Under the pieces are notes generated by a model, which worked only from the letters and a program-made list of their open reading frames with translations, did not search any database and was not told the DNA's origin. A program made the translations under genes and the position numbers. This document shows positions 7,558 to 13,518 of a stretch of DNA of 13,960 nucleotides, piece by piece. The stretch's first letter is position 1; every line of letters starts with the position of its first letter. The DNA is from an uncultured Oscillospiraceae bacterium (GTDB lineage: Bacteria > Bacillota > Clostridia > UBA1212 > SIG427): assembly GCA_902465325.1 (NCBI GenBank), contig CABQMV010000046.1, positions 1 to 13,960 of the forward strand, read 5' to 3'.

Positions 7558-8049
7558 AAAATATTTTCTCCCAAAGTCTGTCTGCGTGTCAACAAAAAAA
7601 GTAAAGCCACAGCCGATTTGCTGCAAATGCTTTCCGCTTGGTTGGAACGGTCCACAAACCTGCGGCAGACAAAATCAGCAGGAAACGGTACGATCAGCGG
7701 CGCTACAAATACCCTAAATCTGCCACCCCGCAGATTCGGATGAAAATACTCATAGGAAAAACAAATGAATATAAAAAGGACATTACCGACTGCAAAAGTC
7801 AGTAATGCCTTTTAGCTTTATTCAGATAATTTTACGCACGGGCCGCTTAAAACTTACAATAAATGCGTTCATCAAATCGGAGATTTTCAAGCGAGAAACC
7901 CAGTGTTTATGCAGGTTTGCGGACTTGACGATTCACTCCCACTCGACAAGTTTTAAACAATATTGTCTAGACGTTATTATCTGCCTTATCTGTGTATCTT
8001 TTGATTATTTGAATTATCCGTATTATCCAGCCTATATACCATCTTGTTA
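7558..8049. other. 492-bp stretch with no convincing gene, probably decayed sequence
   Basis: No frame gives a protein I recognise. On the plus strand after the hxlR stop an open stretch (about 7578-7741) lacks a ribosome site and matches nothing I know. A perfect inverted repeat AATCTGC-N6-GCAGATT is near 7713-7732 and a strong bidirectional hairpin at 7774-7815. The piece from about 7830 to 7970 has no coding signal on either strand. The neighbouring truncated transporter genes suggest that this is the debris of a deletion. Confidence 0.5.
7774..7815. terminator. Bidirectional intrinsic terminator-like hairpin
   Basis: An imperfect stem pairs GGACATTACCGACT (7778-7791) with AGTCAGTAATGCC (7797-7809), with one bulge and one mismatch around a short GCAAA loop. 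It is followed by TTTT on the plus strand and by a T-rich run (complement of AAAAA at 7773-7777) on the minus strand. It lies between the plus-strand hxlR gene and the minus-strand transporter remnants and could end transcription from both sides. Confidence 0.65.
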
Positions 8050-8274
8050 TCATTTTGTTAAAATAGCTCCGCGTTTTCTCACTTTAACACCAATCATAAA
8101 GAAAACAATGCCTTCTACAAGAGAGTACACTACCGGCATAAGTAAAATGGTGATGGGTGTAGAATAGAGGAATGAGCCTGCGAAAAAGATCACCACATTA
8201 ATTAGTGACAGCAGTACGACGGTAATGATGTCCTTTACCTTCAGTTTTTTTGTGTTAGCAGTTTGCATGTTCAT
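8050..8274 (-). pseudogene. Truncated MptD-family ECF transporter S component (N-terminal part)
   Basis: The 74 residues begin MNMQTANTKKLKVKDIITVV and go on with two hydrophobic segments, LSLINVVIFFAGSFLYS and ITILLMPVVYSLVEGIVFFMIGV, then KVRKRGAILTK. This matches the beginning of MptD/YcgL-type substrate-binding S components of energy-coupling factor transporters, which I recall as roughly 180-200 residues with about six helices. Only the first third is present and the frame ends at TGA. Translation signals are intact: AGGAGG lies 6 nt before the ATG. No T component and no complete ATPase is nearby, so a working transporter is unlikely. The break point is around 8050-8060. Confidence 0.65.
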
Positions 8275-8293
8275 ACTTTACCTCCTGAATGAT

Positions 8294-8491
8294 TTATATT
8301 GTTAACCCCGTTAGGCTGCCTTCATAAAATGTGGGAATCAGATGGTTCATACTGCGCAGCAATGTGGTTTTTCCACAACCGCTGTCACCACACAAAACAA
8401 TACATTTCCCCGACGGTACGGTTCCTTTTACATCTTGTAAGGCAGACTGATTTTCCCCTTCATAGCAAAAATTTAATTTAAAATCTATCAT
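8294..8491 (-). pseudogene. ABC transporter ATPase fragment (ECF EcfA-like), N-terminal stub
   Basis: The 65 residues start MIDFKLNFCYEGENQSALQD, contain a full Walker A motif (CGDSGCGKTTLL, about residues 34-45) and continue through MNHLIPTFYEGSLTG before stopping at LTI. Energy-coupling-factor ATPases have this beginning, but the Q-loop, ABC signature, Walker B and H-loop are all missing. It is therefore a remnant of a domain of about 220-270 residues. It lies 19 bp upstream of the S-component stub and 83 bp downstream of the TetR gene, all on the minus strand. This looks like a TetR-controlled ECF operon collapsed by deletion. The ribosome site is weak (GAAAG). Confidence 0.7.
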
Positions 8492-8546
8492 TGATGATTA
8501 TTCTTTCAACAAAAGAATCGGTTAGCAAAAACTAACTACAGCAATG

Positions 8547-8584
8547 AAAAATTGCGGGCCAACCCATTTACAAGTCAAGCCCGC
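8547..8584 (-). terminator. Possible intrinsic terminator after the TetR gene
   Basis: On the minus strand GCGGGC (complement of 8579-8584) pairs with GCCCGC (complement of 8554-8559) around a 19-nt loop, followed by AATTTTT. The left arm overlaps the end of the TetR coding region. The long loop makes this a weak candidate. Confidence 0.4.
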
Positions 8585-9204
8585 CTATGGTTTGTGTCCG
8601 TAAGCTGTTCAAATAAATGTTTCCATCCGGATGCCATAAAGCTTTGAACGGTTTTCATACATGAAACGGCTTCCTTTTTTTCGTACCCAGATTCTAAAAG
8701 CTGGCGATAAAAGTAGAATTGAGAGTGCATTAATAATTCCAGAGCATTTCGGTCGACAGGTCTCGTGCTGATTCTCTCAAAAAACAAAACAGTTTCACAC
8801 ACTTTATGCCGAATTAGTTCTTTTATAATGGATTCAACAGAACTGCCTTCACTTTTGCAGAACAGCAAGACAGCTTCTTCATAATGGTCAAACAAAATCT
8901 CCAGATAAACATCCTCCTCAGATGCCATTGCCGAAAGGAAATCGGATGAACGTTTACTGATCTCTGATTTATGATACTCCACAGCAATCGGCTCTGTTTT
9001 GGTTTGGAATATAACCAAAATATTCTGAAGCAAATCGCAAAAAAGTGCATCCTTATTTTTATAACGAGTATAAATTGCTCCTGTTGTAACTCCGGCTCGT
9101 TCTGCTATTTTATTGATAGAAGCTCTTTGGAACCCAAACTCCGTGAATTCTTTTCGAGCTGCTGTTATAATTTTATCGTCTAAGAAATGATTTTTTAAAG
9201 CCAC
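8575..9204 (-). CDS. TetR/AcrR family transcriptional regulator
   Basis: A TetR-family repressor, 209 residues from the GTG at 9202-9204. The N-terminal DNA-binding domain reads DKIITAARKEFTEFGFQRASINKIAERAGVTTGAIYTRYKNKDALF in consecutive segments; the helix-turn-helix is at about residues 28-48, with TTGAIYTRYKNK typical. The C-terminal ligand domain is helical and not diagnostic. The GTG was chosen because AAGGAG lies 8 nt upstream and the protein then begins as TetR proteins usually do. The ATG at 9228 has no good ribosome site, and a longer extension to 9303 would translate promoter and operator DNA. The likely target is its own promoter and the now broken ECF-like transporter genes downstream. 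The ligand is unknown. Confidence 0.88.
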   Translation of the reverse strand: MALKNHFLDDKIITAARKEFTEFGFQRASINKIAERAGVTTGAIYTRYKNKDALFCDLLQNILVIFQTKTEPIAVEYHKSEISKRSSDFLSAMASEEDVYLEILFDHYEEAVLLFCKSEGSSVESIIKELIRHKVCETVLFFERISTRPVDRNALELLMHSQFYFYRQLLESGYEKKEAVSCMKTVQSFMASGWKHLFEQLTDTNHRRA

Positions 9205-9234
9205 AGTGCCTTCTCCTTCAAAACTCATAGCAAT

Positions 9235-9264
9235 CAATAATAGTATTATCAATAGCAGTATTAT
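9235..9264 (-). repeat. 15-bp tandem repeat with embedded palindrome, candidate TetR operator
   Basis: Reading the minus strand, ATAATACTGCTATTG is followed directly by ATAATACTATTATTG (13 of 15 identical). The second unit contains the 13-bp perfect palindrome ATAATA-C-TATTAT (9237-9249). The pair begins at the end of the -10 box and covers the predicted start point, a good position for TetR autorepression. Binding is inferred. Confidence 0.5.
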
Positions 9265-9291
9265 TATAGAATCCTTTTCTCTTTTTGTCAA
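9263..9291 (-). promoter_or_regulatory. Consensus promoter of the TetR gene
   Basis: A perfect TTGACA (9286-9291) and a perfect TATAAT (9263-9268) are separated by 17 bp on the minus strand. The start point near 9256 lies inside the 15-bp tandem repeat, and the leader to the GTG start is about 50 nt. Confidence 0.8.
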
Positions 9292-9516
9292 GTGCTTAAG
9301 CAAAAGTATGTTTGACTCTGCTTTTTACACTAAATAAATTGTGTTTGAAATTATGTAGCTAATTTTTAATATTTATTAAGTGTTGAGTGTGATGTAAGAA
9401 AATTTATCTAATAAATGGAAATATTCTATGGATGTGTAAATGAGCTATGTGCGAATCCGAAACATAATCTCTATATGTAAGATTATGTATTTTTTTGCGA
9501 TTGATTTTCATTTTCA
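9292..9516. other. AT-rich intergenic stretch without a gene
   Basis: This divergent gap between the TetR promoter and the csoR promoter is very AT-rich. Neither strand gives a frame with a ribosome site and recognisable protein, and I saw no clear hairpin or repeat in it. Confidence 0.6.
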
Positions 9517-9570
9517 TTGACAAAAAAAACAAAAATTGATACAATACATATACCCCTAACAGTATGGAGG
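9517..9570 (+). promoter_or_regulatory. csoR promoter and candidate metal-operator
   Basis: TTGACA (9517-9522), 17 bp, TACAAT (9540-9545). A dyad-like ATACCCCTAACAGTAT (9550-9565) lies just after the -10, over the predicted start point, and resembles the more perfect ATACC/GGTAT dyads before the ATPase gene. GGAGG (9566-9570) then gives the ribosome site 7 nt before the csoR ATG. Autorepression by CsoR is inferred. Confidence 0.7.
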
Positions 9571-9577
9571 TCGGTAT

Positions 9578-9853
9578 ATGAAACAATGTATGGATTCTGA
9601 AAATCTGCACCGCAGACTCAAAAAAATTATCGGACAGGTGCAAGCTATCGATCGAATGATTGACGAGGATATTCCCTGTGAAGATGTTCTTTCTCAAATC
9701 AATGCTGCAAAATCCGCATTACATAAAGTGGGACAAGTTGTTCTGGAAGGACATATCAAGCATTGCGTAAAGGATGGCATCGAACACGGTGACGCGGATA
9801 AGACCATCGAAAATTTTACTAAAGCAGTTGAGCGCTTTGCAAACATGAACTAA
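9578..9853 (+). CDS. csoR: CsoR-type metal-sensing transcriptional repressor (DUF156 family)
   Basis: A 91-residue all-helical CsoR/RcnR-family repressor. Typical segments are LHRRLKKIIGQVQAIDRMIDEDIPCEDVLSQINAAK and HIKHCVKDGI. Cys34, His59 and Cys63 have the spacing C-x24-H-x3-C of the Cu(I) ligand triad of Mycobacterium CsoR (Cys36, His61, Cys65). By family knowledge this predicts release from DNA on Cu(I) binding. The second cysteine and histidine also argue against the sulfur-sensing CstR, which lacks the histidine. The ATG at 9578 follows GGAGG by 7 nt. The gene has its own terminator, and the metal ATPase gene that follows has a separate promoter with similar dyads, so this protein probably controls both. 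An additional Cys4 is present near the N-terminus. Confidence 0.92.
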   Translation: MKQCMDSENLHRRLKKIIGQVQAIDRMIDEDIPCEDVLSQINAAKSALHKVGQVVLEGHIKHCVKDGIEHGDADKTIENFTKAVERFANMN

Positions 9854-9868
9854 TACTCAATATTCGTC

Positions 9869-9897
9869 AGAGCAGTCTTTTGGGGCTGCTCTTTTTT
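9869..9897 (+). terminator. Intrinsic terminator after csoR
   Basis: AGAGCAG (9869-9875) pairs perfectly with CTGCTCT (9886-9892) around a 10-nt loop and runs into six T residues (9892-9897). It separates csoR from the ATPase gene, which therefore needs its own promoter. Confidence 0.85.
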
Positions 9898-9908
9898 CTT
9901 TACTACTC

Positions 9909-9960
9909 TTGACTTCTGATACCCATATGGGTATACTATACATATACCCCCATAGGTATA
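9909..9960 (+). promoter_or_regulatory. Metal ATPase promoter with two CsoR-like dyads
   Basis: TTGACT (9909-9914), 17 bp, TATACT (9932-9937). A perfect 16-bp palindrome ATACCCATATGGGTAT (9919-9934) fills the spacer and enters the -10. A second dyad, TATACC-N6-GGTATA (9943-9960), covers the start region up to the AAGGAGG ribosome site (9960-9966). The G/C tracts inside AT-rich dyads are like known CsoR operators. That CsoR binds both is inferred from position and similarity to the site before csoR. Confidence 0.75.
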
Positions 9961-9973
9961 AGGAGGAATTACA

Positions 9974-11833
9974 ATGAAAACTATCATTGAAAAAACAGAA
10001 CGATTCCTGGAGATCGGCGGAATCAAAAAAGAGATCACATTTCTGATTTTATCCGGTATCGCTCTGCTCATCAGCATTTTTGATCTGCTGCCGCTGCCTT
10101 TTGATGCGGCATGGATCGCAATTATTTTGTGCGGGATTCCGATTATCTTGGAAGCGATCATCGGGTTGATTACTGCATTTGATATCAAAGCAGATGTGCT
10201 TGTCTCTCTTGCGCTGATCGCTGCTGTTTTAATCGGCGAGGATTTCGCCGCCGGTGAAGTAGCGTTTATCATGCAGCTGGGCGCGCTGCTGGAGGATTTG
10301 ACGGTTGCCAAGGCAAGAGCCGGGATCGAAAAGCTGGTTCATCTGACGCCGCAAACCGCACGGATCATCCGAAACGGAGAAGAAAAGATAATACCTGCCG
10401 AACAGGTATCCGTGGGAGATACGCTGCGCGTTTTGCCCGGTGAAACAGTTCCGGTAGACGGTGTGATCATTTCGGGACAAACATCTGTCAATCAGGCGGT
10501 GATGACGGGAGAATCCCTTCCTGTTGATAAAACGGTGGGAGATGAAGTTTCCAGTGGAACAGTAAATCAGTTTGGCGCATTTGAAATGAAAGCGACTAAG
10601 GTCGGAGAGAACAGCTCTATCCAAAGGATGATCAAACTGGTACAATCAGCCGATGCCGGAAAAGCAAAAATTGTCGGTCTTGCAGACCGCTGGGCAACTT
10701 GGATTGTTGTGATTGCTCTATCTGCCGCAGCACTTACCTGGGCAATTTCCGGAGAGATCATCCGTGCAGTAACCATTCTGGTTGTATTCTGCCCGTGCGC
10801 ATTGGTTCTTGCAACTCCCACCGCTATCATGGCGGCAATTGGAAATGCTACAAAGCACGGTTTTTTAGTGCGGGAGGGCGATGCACTGGAAAGACTTTCA
10901 AAAGTGTCTAAAGTAACCTTTGATAAAACGGGTACACTTACATACGGAACACCTACTGTAACCGCTGTAAAATCTATCTCCGATTACAGTGAGGATGAGA
11001 TATATGATTTTGCCGCTGCGGCTGAACAGATGAGCGAACATCCTTTGGGCAAAGCGATTGTCAAATGTTATGAGAAAAAGCCAAAGGAATGCAGTGATTT
11101 TAAAATGATTCCGGGCGAAGGTGTGACTGCGCTTGTTGATGGTAAAGTGATTCGAGCCGGAAACCTCAAACTACTCAGGGAAACATGTTTATCTAAAACA
11201 CTTGCTGAAAATGCCGGAAAATATATCAATCAAGGGAATACGGTCATTTATATCGCCGTAGAAAATATGCTTGCCGGGTTCATCGTTTTATCCGATACCT
11301 TGAGGGAAGAAAGCAAACAAATGATTGAATCTCTCAGAAAAAACGGTATTGAACCGGTTCTCCTGACCGGCGATCATCAAAAAACCGCAGATACTATCGC
11401 AGAGTCGCTTAACATTCACAAAGTTCATGCAAATTGTCTGCCTGAAGATAAACTGAACTACATCGACGCCTATCAGAAAAACGGCGATATTGTCTGTATG
11501 ATAGGTGATGGCATCAATGATGCGCCGGCGCTCAAAAAAGCAAATATCGGTATTGCGATGGGTGGTATCGGAAGTGATATTACCGTGGATGCCGCCGATA
11601 TTGCGCTTGTGGATGATGAGATCAAGGAATTGCCTCATTTACTGACACTTTCCAAAAGAATGATGACTACTATCAAATTAAATCTCACCTTTTCAATGGG
11701 GCTGAATTTGCTTGCGATCATTCTTGCGATTACAGGCTTTCTCGGTCCGGTGATCGGCGCTTTGGTTCATAATGCAGGCTCTGTGGTTGTCATCTTAAAC
11801 TCAGCTTTGCTTTTAAAATGGAAACAGAAATAA
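9974..11833 (+). CDS. P1B-type heavy-metal translocating ATPase without N-terminal metal-binding domain
   Basis: A 619-residue membrane pump that uses ATP to export a soft metal ion. Motifs in order: TGES at 178-181 (actuator domain), the transmembrane metal site CPC at 273-275 (FCPCALVLATP), phosphorylation site DKTGTLT beginning at Asp317, the P1B histidine-proline at 356-357 (SEHPLGKA), and GDGINDAP at 511-518. There is no N-terminal HMA or CXXC domain; the protein starts a few residues before the first helices. The last helix carries HNAGSVVVILNS (from His599), not the MSxSS of copper pumps nor the DxG of classic Zn/Cd pumps, so the substrate is uncertain although the CsoR partner points to copper. 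The ATG follows AAGGAGG by 7 nt. The gene is convergent with the nuclease gene; only 15 bp lie between them and no terminator was seen. Confidence 0.92.
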   Translation: MKTIIEKTERFLEIGGIKKEITFLILSGIALLISIFDLLPLPFDAAWIAIILCGIPIILEAIIGLITAFDIKADVLVSLALIAAVLIGEDFAAGEVAFIMQLGALLEDLTVAKARAGIEKLVHLTPQTARIIRNGEEKIIPAEQVSVGDTLRVLPGETVPVDGVIISGQTSVNQAVMTGESLPVDKTVGDEVSSGTVNQFGAFEMKATKVGENSSIQRMIKLVQSADAGKAKIVGLADRWATWIVVIALSAAALTWAISGEIIRAVTILVVFCPCALVLATPTAIMAAIGNATKHGFLVREGDALERLSKVSKVTFDKTGTLTYGTPTVTAVKSISDYSEDEIYDFAAAAEQMSEHPLGKAIVKCYEKKPKECSDFKMIPGEGVTALVDGKVIRAGNLKLLRETCLSKTLAENAGKYINQGNTVIYIAVENMLAGFIVLSDTLREESKQMIESLRKNGIEPVLLTGDHQKTADTIAESLNIHKVHANCLPEDKLNYIDAYQKNGDIVCMIGDGINDAPALKKANIGIAMGGIGSDITVDAADIALVDDEIKELPHLLTLSKRMMTTIKLNLTFSMGLNLLAIILAITGFLGPVIGALVHNAGSVVVILNSALLLKWKQK

Positions 11834-11848
11834 ATTCTTCAGGCTGTT

Positions 11849-12796
11849 TTAGATGATTTGTAACGATAGAATGGGAAACCACAGTTTAATGGTATATGAA
11901 CCGTCACTGCCCGTTGCGGTAGCGACACAGCTCCGACCCATTTCTGCAACGATACGACCCTGCAGCCGTTTCATTTCGTTATCGACACGTTTGACTTCCT
12001 GATTCAGCACGGACTTTTCCGCCTGCAGCTCCGTATATCGTACAACGCTGCTTGCAAGCGGTACGCTAAGCTCAATATCGGGCGCGTTTTCATCCGCCGG
12101 ACCGAAATGCCGCCTAGCGCTCTCAATAATCAAATCACCGTCTTCCGTGTATGGCGGTGGAATCTGAGTCTGAATATGGTTATTCCAGAAGTTACCCTCC
12201 AGATCAATCAGTTCAGCCTCATAATCCAAGTCGCGTACAATGTGCCTTATGATGACTTCGTCCTCGTTGTTGCCATAGAGGCAGCAATAATACACTTCGT
12301 CAATATTCATTACGCACATATAATGGCGTCCCTGGATTTCGTAGTTGATAGGAACGATTTCCTGCCCATCACACCACCAATGATCCTTTGCATTATAATT
12401 TGTGGTCTTAATTTCAAGAATCGCTGTTTTGCCGTTTGGCAATTCGATGAAGTAGTCAATGTCCGCCAGCATATAGGTGTAGACCGGATGATAAAACATC
12501 TTCTTCACCTGATAGATCCGAAAGCCTGTTTTCACATGGAAAATTTCAGCTACCAGATCCTCAAGCAGATGACCGACCTTTTTTGCCACCCAGTTGCTTT
12601 CGCCGTCTTCATAAGATATGACCTTTAGCTTGTCATAGTAAAGATCCCGGGCTGTTGCAAAAGGGGACACGCCTAATATAGCAGCAGCGTCACTTCCGCC
12701 GATGCCTCTCCGGCGCCATTCCAGCCATTCGTCTTCCGGCAGATTTTCTGTATCCACCAAAACCAAAGGCTTGTAGGTACCTGTTGTCTCCGGCAT
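11849..12796 (-). CDS. YqaJ-family phage-type exonuclease/recombinase, 3' end probably truncated
   Basis: A phage-derived exonuclease of the YqaJ/lambda-exonuclease-like PD-(D/E)XK group, used in homologous recombination of phages and mobile elements. From the ATG at 12794-12796 it has 315 residues. The N-terminus contains the family signature EWLEWRRRGIGGSDAAAILG, and the nuclease core is YMLADIDYFIELPNGKTAI followed by LEIKTTN, with the D and the E-x-K of the catalytic site. A C-terminal helical stretch (LQAEKSVLNQEVKRVDNEMK) resembles that of ICE relatives. After GSDGSYTIK the sequence reads LWFPILSLQII and stops, whereas I recall relatives continuing for a few dozen residues, so the end seems lost where the metal cassette begins. 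The start is supported by AGAGG 8 nt upstream. It follows the basic-protein gene by 1 bp. Confidence 0.82.
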   Translation of the reverse strand: MPETTGTYKPLVLVDTENLPEDEWLEWRRRGIGGSDAAAILGVSPFATARDLYYDKLKVISYEDGESNWVAKKVGHLLEDLVAEIFHVKTGFRIYQVKKMFYHPVYTYMLADIDYFIELPNGKTAILEIKTTNYNAKDHWWCDGQEIVPINYEIQGRHYMCVMNIDEVYYCCLYGNNEDEVIIRHIVRDLDYEAELIDLEGNFWNNHIQTQIPPPYTEDGDLIIESARRHFGPADENAPDIELSVPLASSVVRYTELQAEKSVLNQEVKRVDNEMKRLQGRIVAEMGRSCVATATGSDGSYTIKLWFPILSLQII

Positions 12797-12797
12797 A

Positions 12798-12962
12798 CTA
12801 TGCACCTCTTTTCCTGGCTTCTCTCAGCCTTGTGGGGTAAACATACAGCGGTTTCAACGGGTACTTTGCAAGTTTTTGAGCCTCCTTCCTCATAATCTGC
12901 CGTTTTCGCTCGGCAGGTCTTGACATTCGCTTTCGCAAGTGTCTGCAATTTCGTCTTTTCAT
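12798..12962 (-). CDS. Small strongly basic protein (54 residues), unknown function
   Basis: The product begins MKRRNCRHLRKRMSRPAERK and ends RLREARKRGA. About a third of its residues are Arg or Lys, which suggests nucleic-acid binding, but no known domain is recognised. The ATG at 12960-12962 follows an AAAGGCGG-like site by about 7 nt. The stop lies 1 bp before the exonuclease ATG, and the end of this gene contains the AGAGG used by that gene, a layout of coupled genes in phage and ICE operons. An in-frame extension to 13043 would run into the terminator region and is rejected. No signal peptide or membrane segment is visible. Confidence 0.55.
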   Translation of the reverse strand: MKRRNCRHLRKRMSRPAERKRQIMRKEAQKLAKYPLKPLYVYPTRLREARKRGA

Positions 12963-13014
12963 TTGGATTCCGCCTTTCTTAATATATTCCAAAAGCGCAG
13001 GGCTTTTTGGGCAT

Positions 13015-13091
13015 AAAAAAAGCGAGAATAACAACCGTACCATTCAGGCAGTTGTGTTCGCAAATCAATTACGAACCGGTGTCATTCTCGC
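13015..13091 (-). terminator. Distal terminator with three-way-junction fold
   Basis: On the minus strand an 8-bp perfect outer stem (GCGAGAAT with ATTCTCGC; 13084-13091 with 13022-13029) encloses two hairpins: GTTCG/CGAAC (13056-13076, 11-nt loop) and ACAAC/GTTGT (13031-13055 with a small inner helix). The outer stem runs straight into seven U residues (13015-13021). It is more elaborate than a plain terminator. Confidence 0.7.
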
Positions 13092-13117
13092 AGAGGATAC
13101 TATTTATCCTTATAAAT

Positions 13118-13166
13118 AAAAAAAGTCAGTATAAAACCGGCCTTGCGGCACAGCTTCACTACTGAC
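13118..13166 (-). terminator. Proximal intrinsic terminator of the candidate RNA
   Basis: GTCAGTA (complement of 13160-13166) pairs perfectly with TACTGAC (complement of 13125-13131). The inner part can form a small GCC/GGC hairpin, and seven U residues follow (13118-13124). It lies about 80 nt into the predicted transcript. Confidence 0.75.
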
Positions 13167-13250
13167 AAATTACAAACTTAACCATCTGTGCAATGCAGAA
13201 TTTACTGCTGTTACCCATAAGGGTGATGCACAAAAATCAATTACAAAAAA

Positions 13251-13279
13251 ATTATAGCACAATATATGGTGTTTGTCAA
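13251..13279 (-). promoter_or_regulatory. Consensus promoter for the candidate structured RNA
   Basis: The minus strand has a perfect TTGACA (13274-13279), 17 bp, and a perfect TATAAT (13251-13256). No convincing protein gene begins soon after it; the first possible one is 280 bp downstream, beyond two terminators. On the plus strand the same place offers a weaker divergent TTGTCA (13273-13278) with TATAGA (13296-13301), possibly for the xis-int side. Confidence 0.78.
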
Positions 13280-13396
13280 TGATACAAATTCTATATATAG
13301 ATATATTCAAAAAGATATTTAATATTTTTAAATCAATTTTTGCAGAAAAAATGAGAATTCCATCGTGTTTATTAGTGAACGGACAAACCAGAAGGG

Positions 13397-13518
13397 TATC
13401 CGCTATTGTACCTTGACAACTGAATATCCCTCCGCCGGAAGTTATACAGGATTTGCGGATAGTATGCCATAATGATAACTTCGGAGCGTGCCCGCAAATG
13501 AAATGCTGCATAGCAGCA
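13397..13518 (+). other. Structured leader-like region upstream of xis-int with interleaved pairings
   Basis: Plus-strand complementary pairs: TATCCGC (13397-13403) with GCGGATA (13455-13461); GAAGTTAT (13438-13445) with ATAACTTC (13475-13482); ATTTGCGG (13451-13458) with CCGCAAAT (13492-13499). The first and second pairs interleave as in an H-type pseudoknot, and the first and third compete for the same GCGG. A TGCTGC-ATA-GCAGCA hairpin follows at 13504-13518. No protein gene is seen. It could be a regulatory leader RNA or a DNA site for recombination or transfer proteins. Confidence 0.45.

Larger units (their letters stand above)
13015..13244 (-). ncRNA. Candidate structured RNA or attenuating leader, about 130 or 230 nt
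   Basis: A consensus promoter (13251-13279) predicts a transcript from about 13244. Module 1: UGUGCA/UGCACA (13227-13232 with 13187-13192) closes two hairpins, ACCC/GGGT (13213-13224) and GCAG/CTGC (13195-13208). A 7-bp stem with a U7 run (13118-13166) then ends a product of about 127 nt. Read-through passes a small AGGAT/ATCCT hairpin (13094-13110) and module 2, an 8-bp stem closing two hairpins before a second U7 run. Both modules carry the sequence GUAAUUGAUUU, once at the 5' end and once in a hairpin loop. Transcripts passing both terminators would reach the 54-residue protein and YqaJ genes. I recognise no known RNA family. It may be a trans-acting RNA, an attenuator, or an antisense regulator. 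Confidence 0.55.

Noticed and set aside
9205..9303. N-terminal extension of the TetR protein with a hydrophobic IIILLLIILLL run, like a membrane anchor
   Set aside because: The extension is encoded by the promoter boxes and the AT-rich tandem repeat; a GTG with a good ribosome site at 9204 is the proper start.
9404..9697. 97-codon minus-strand frame overlapping the csoR promoter
   Set aside because: It covers the csoR promoter and start in antisense and has no ribosome site or known domain.
13022..13091. A tRNA-like outline on the minus strand: about 70 nt closed by GCGAGAA/TTCTCGC
   Set aside because: The inner hairpins do not match D, anticodon and T arms: one loop has 11 nt, another about 15. 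No D-arm fits, and a U7 terminator directly follows the closing stem.
13015..13244. T-box leader, because of a UGGUAC-like segment before the terminator
   Set aside because: The conserved T-box antiterminator bulge sequence and specifier stem are not found, and no aminoacyl-tRNA synthetase or amino-acid gene lies downstream.
13061..13244. CRISPR array, suggested by repeated AAATCAATT
   Set aside because: The repeats are only 9-12 nt, few, and irregularly spaced; there are no spacers of constant length and no cas genes.
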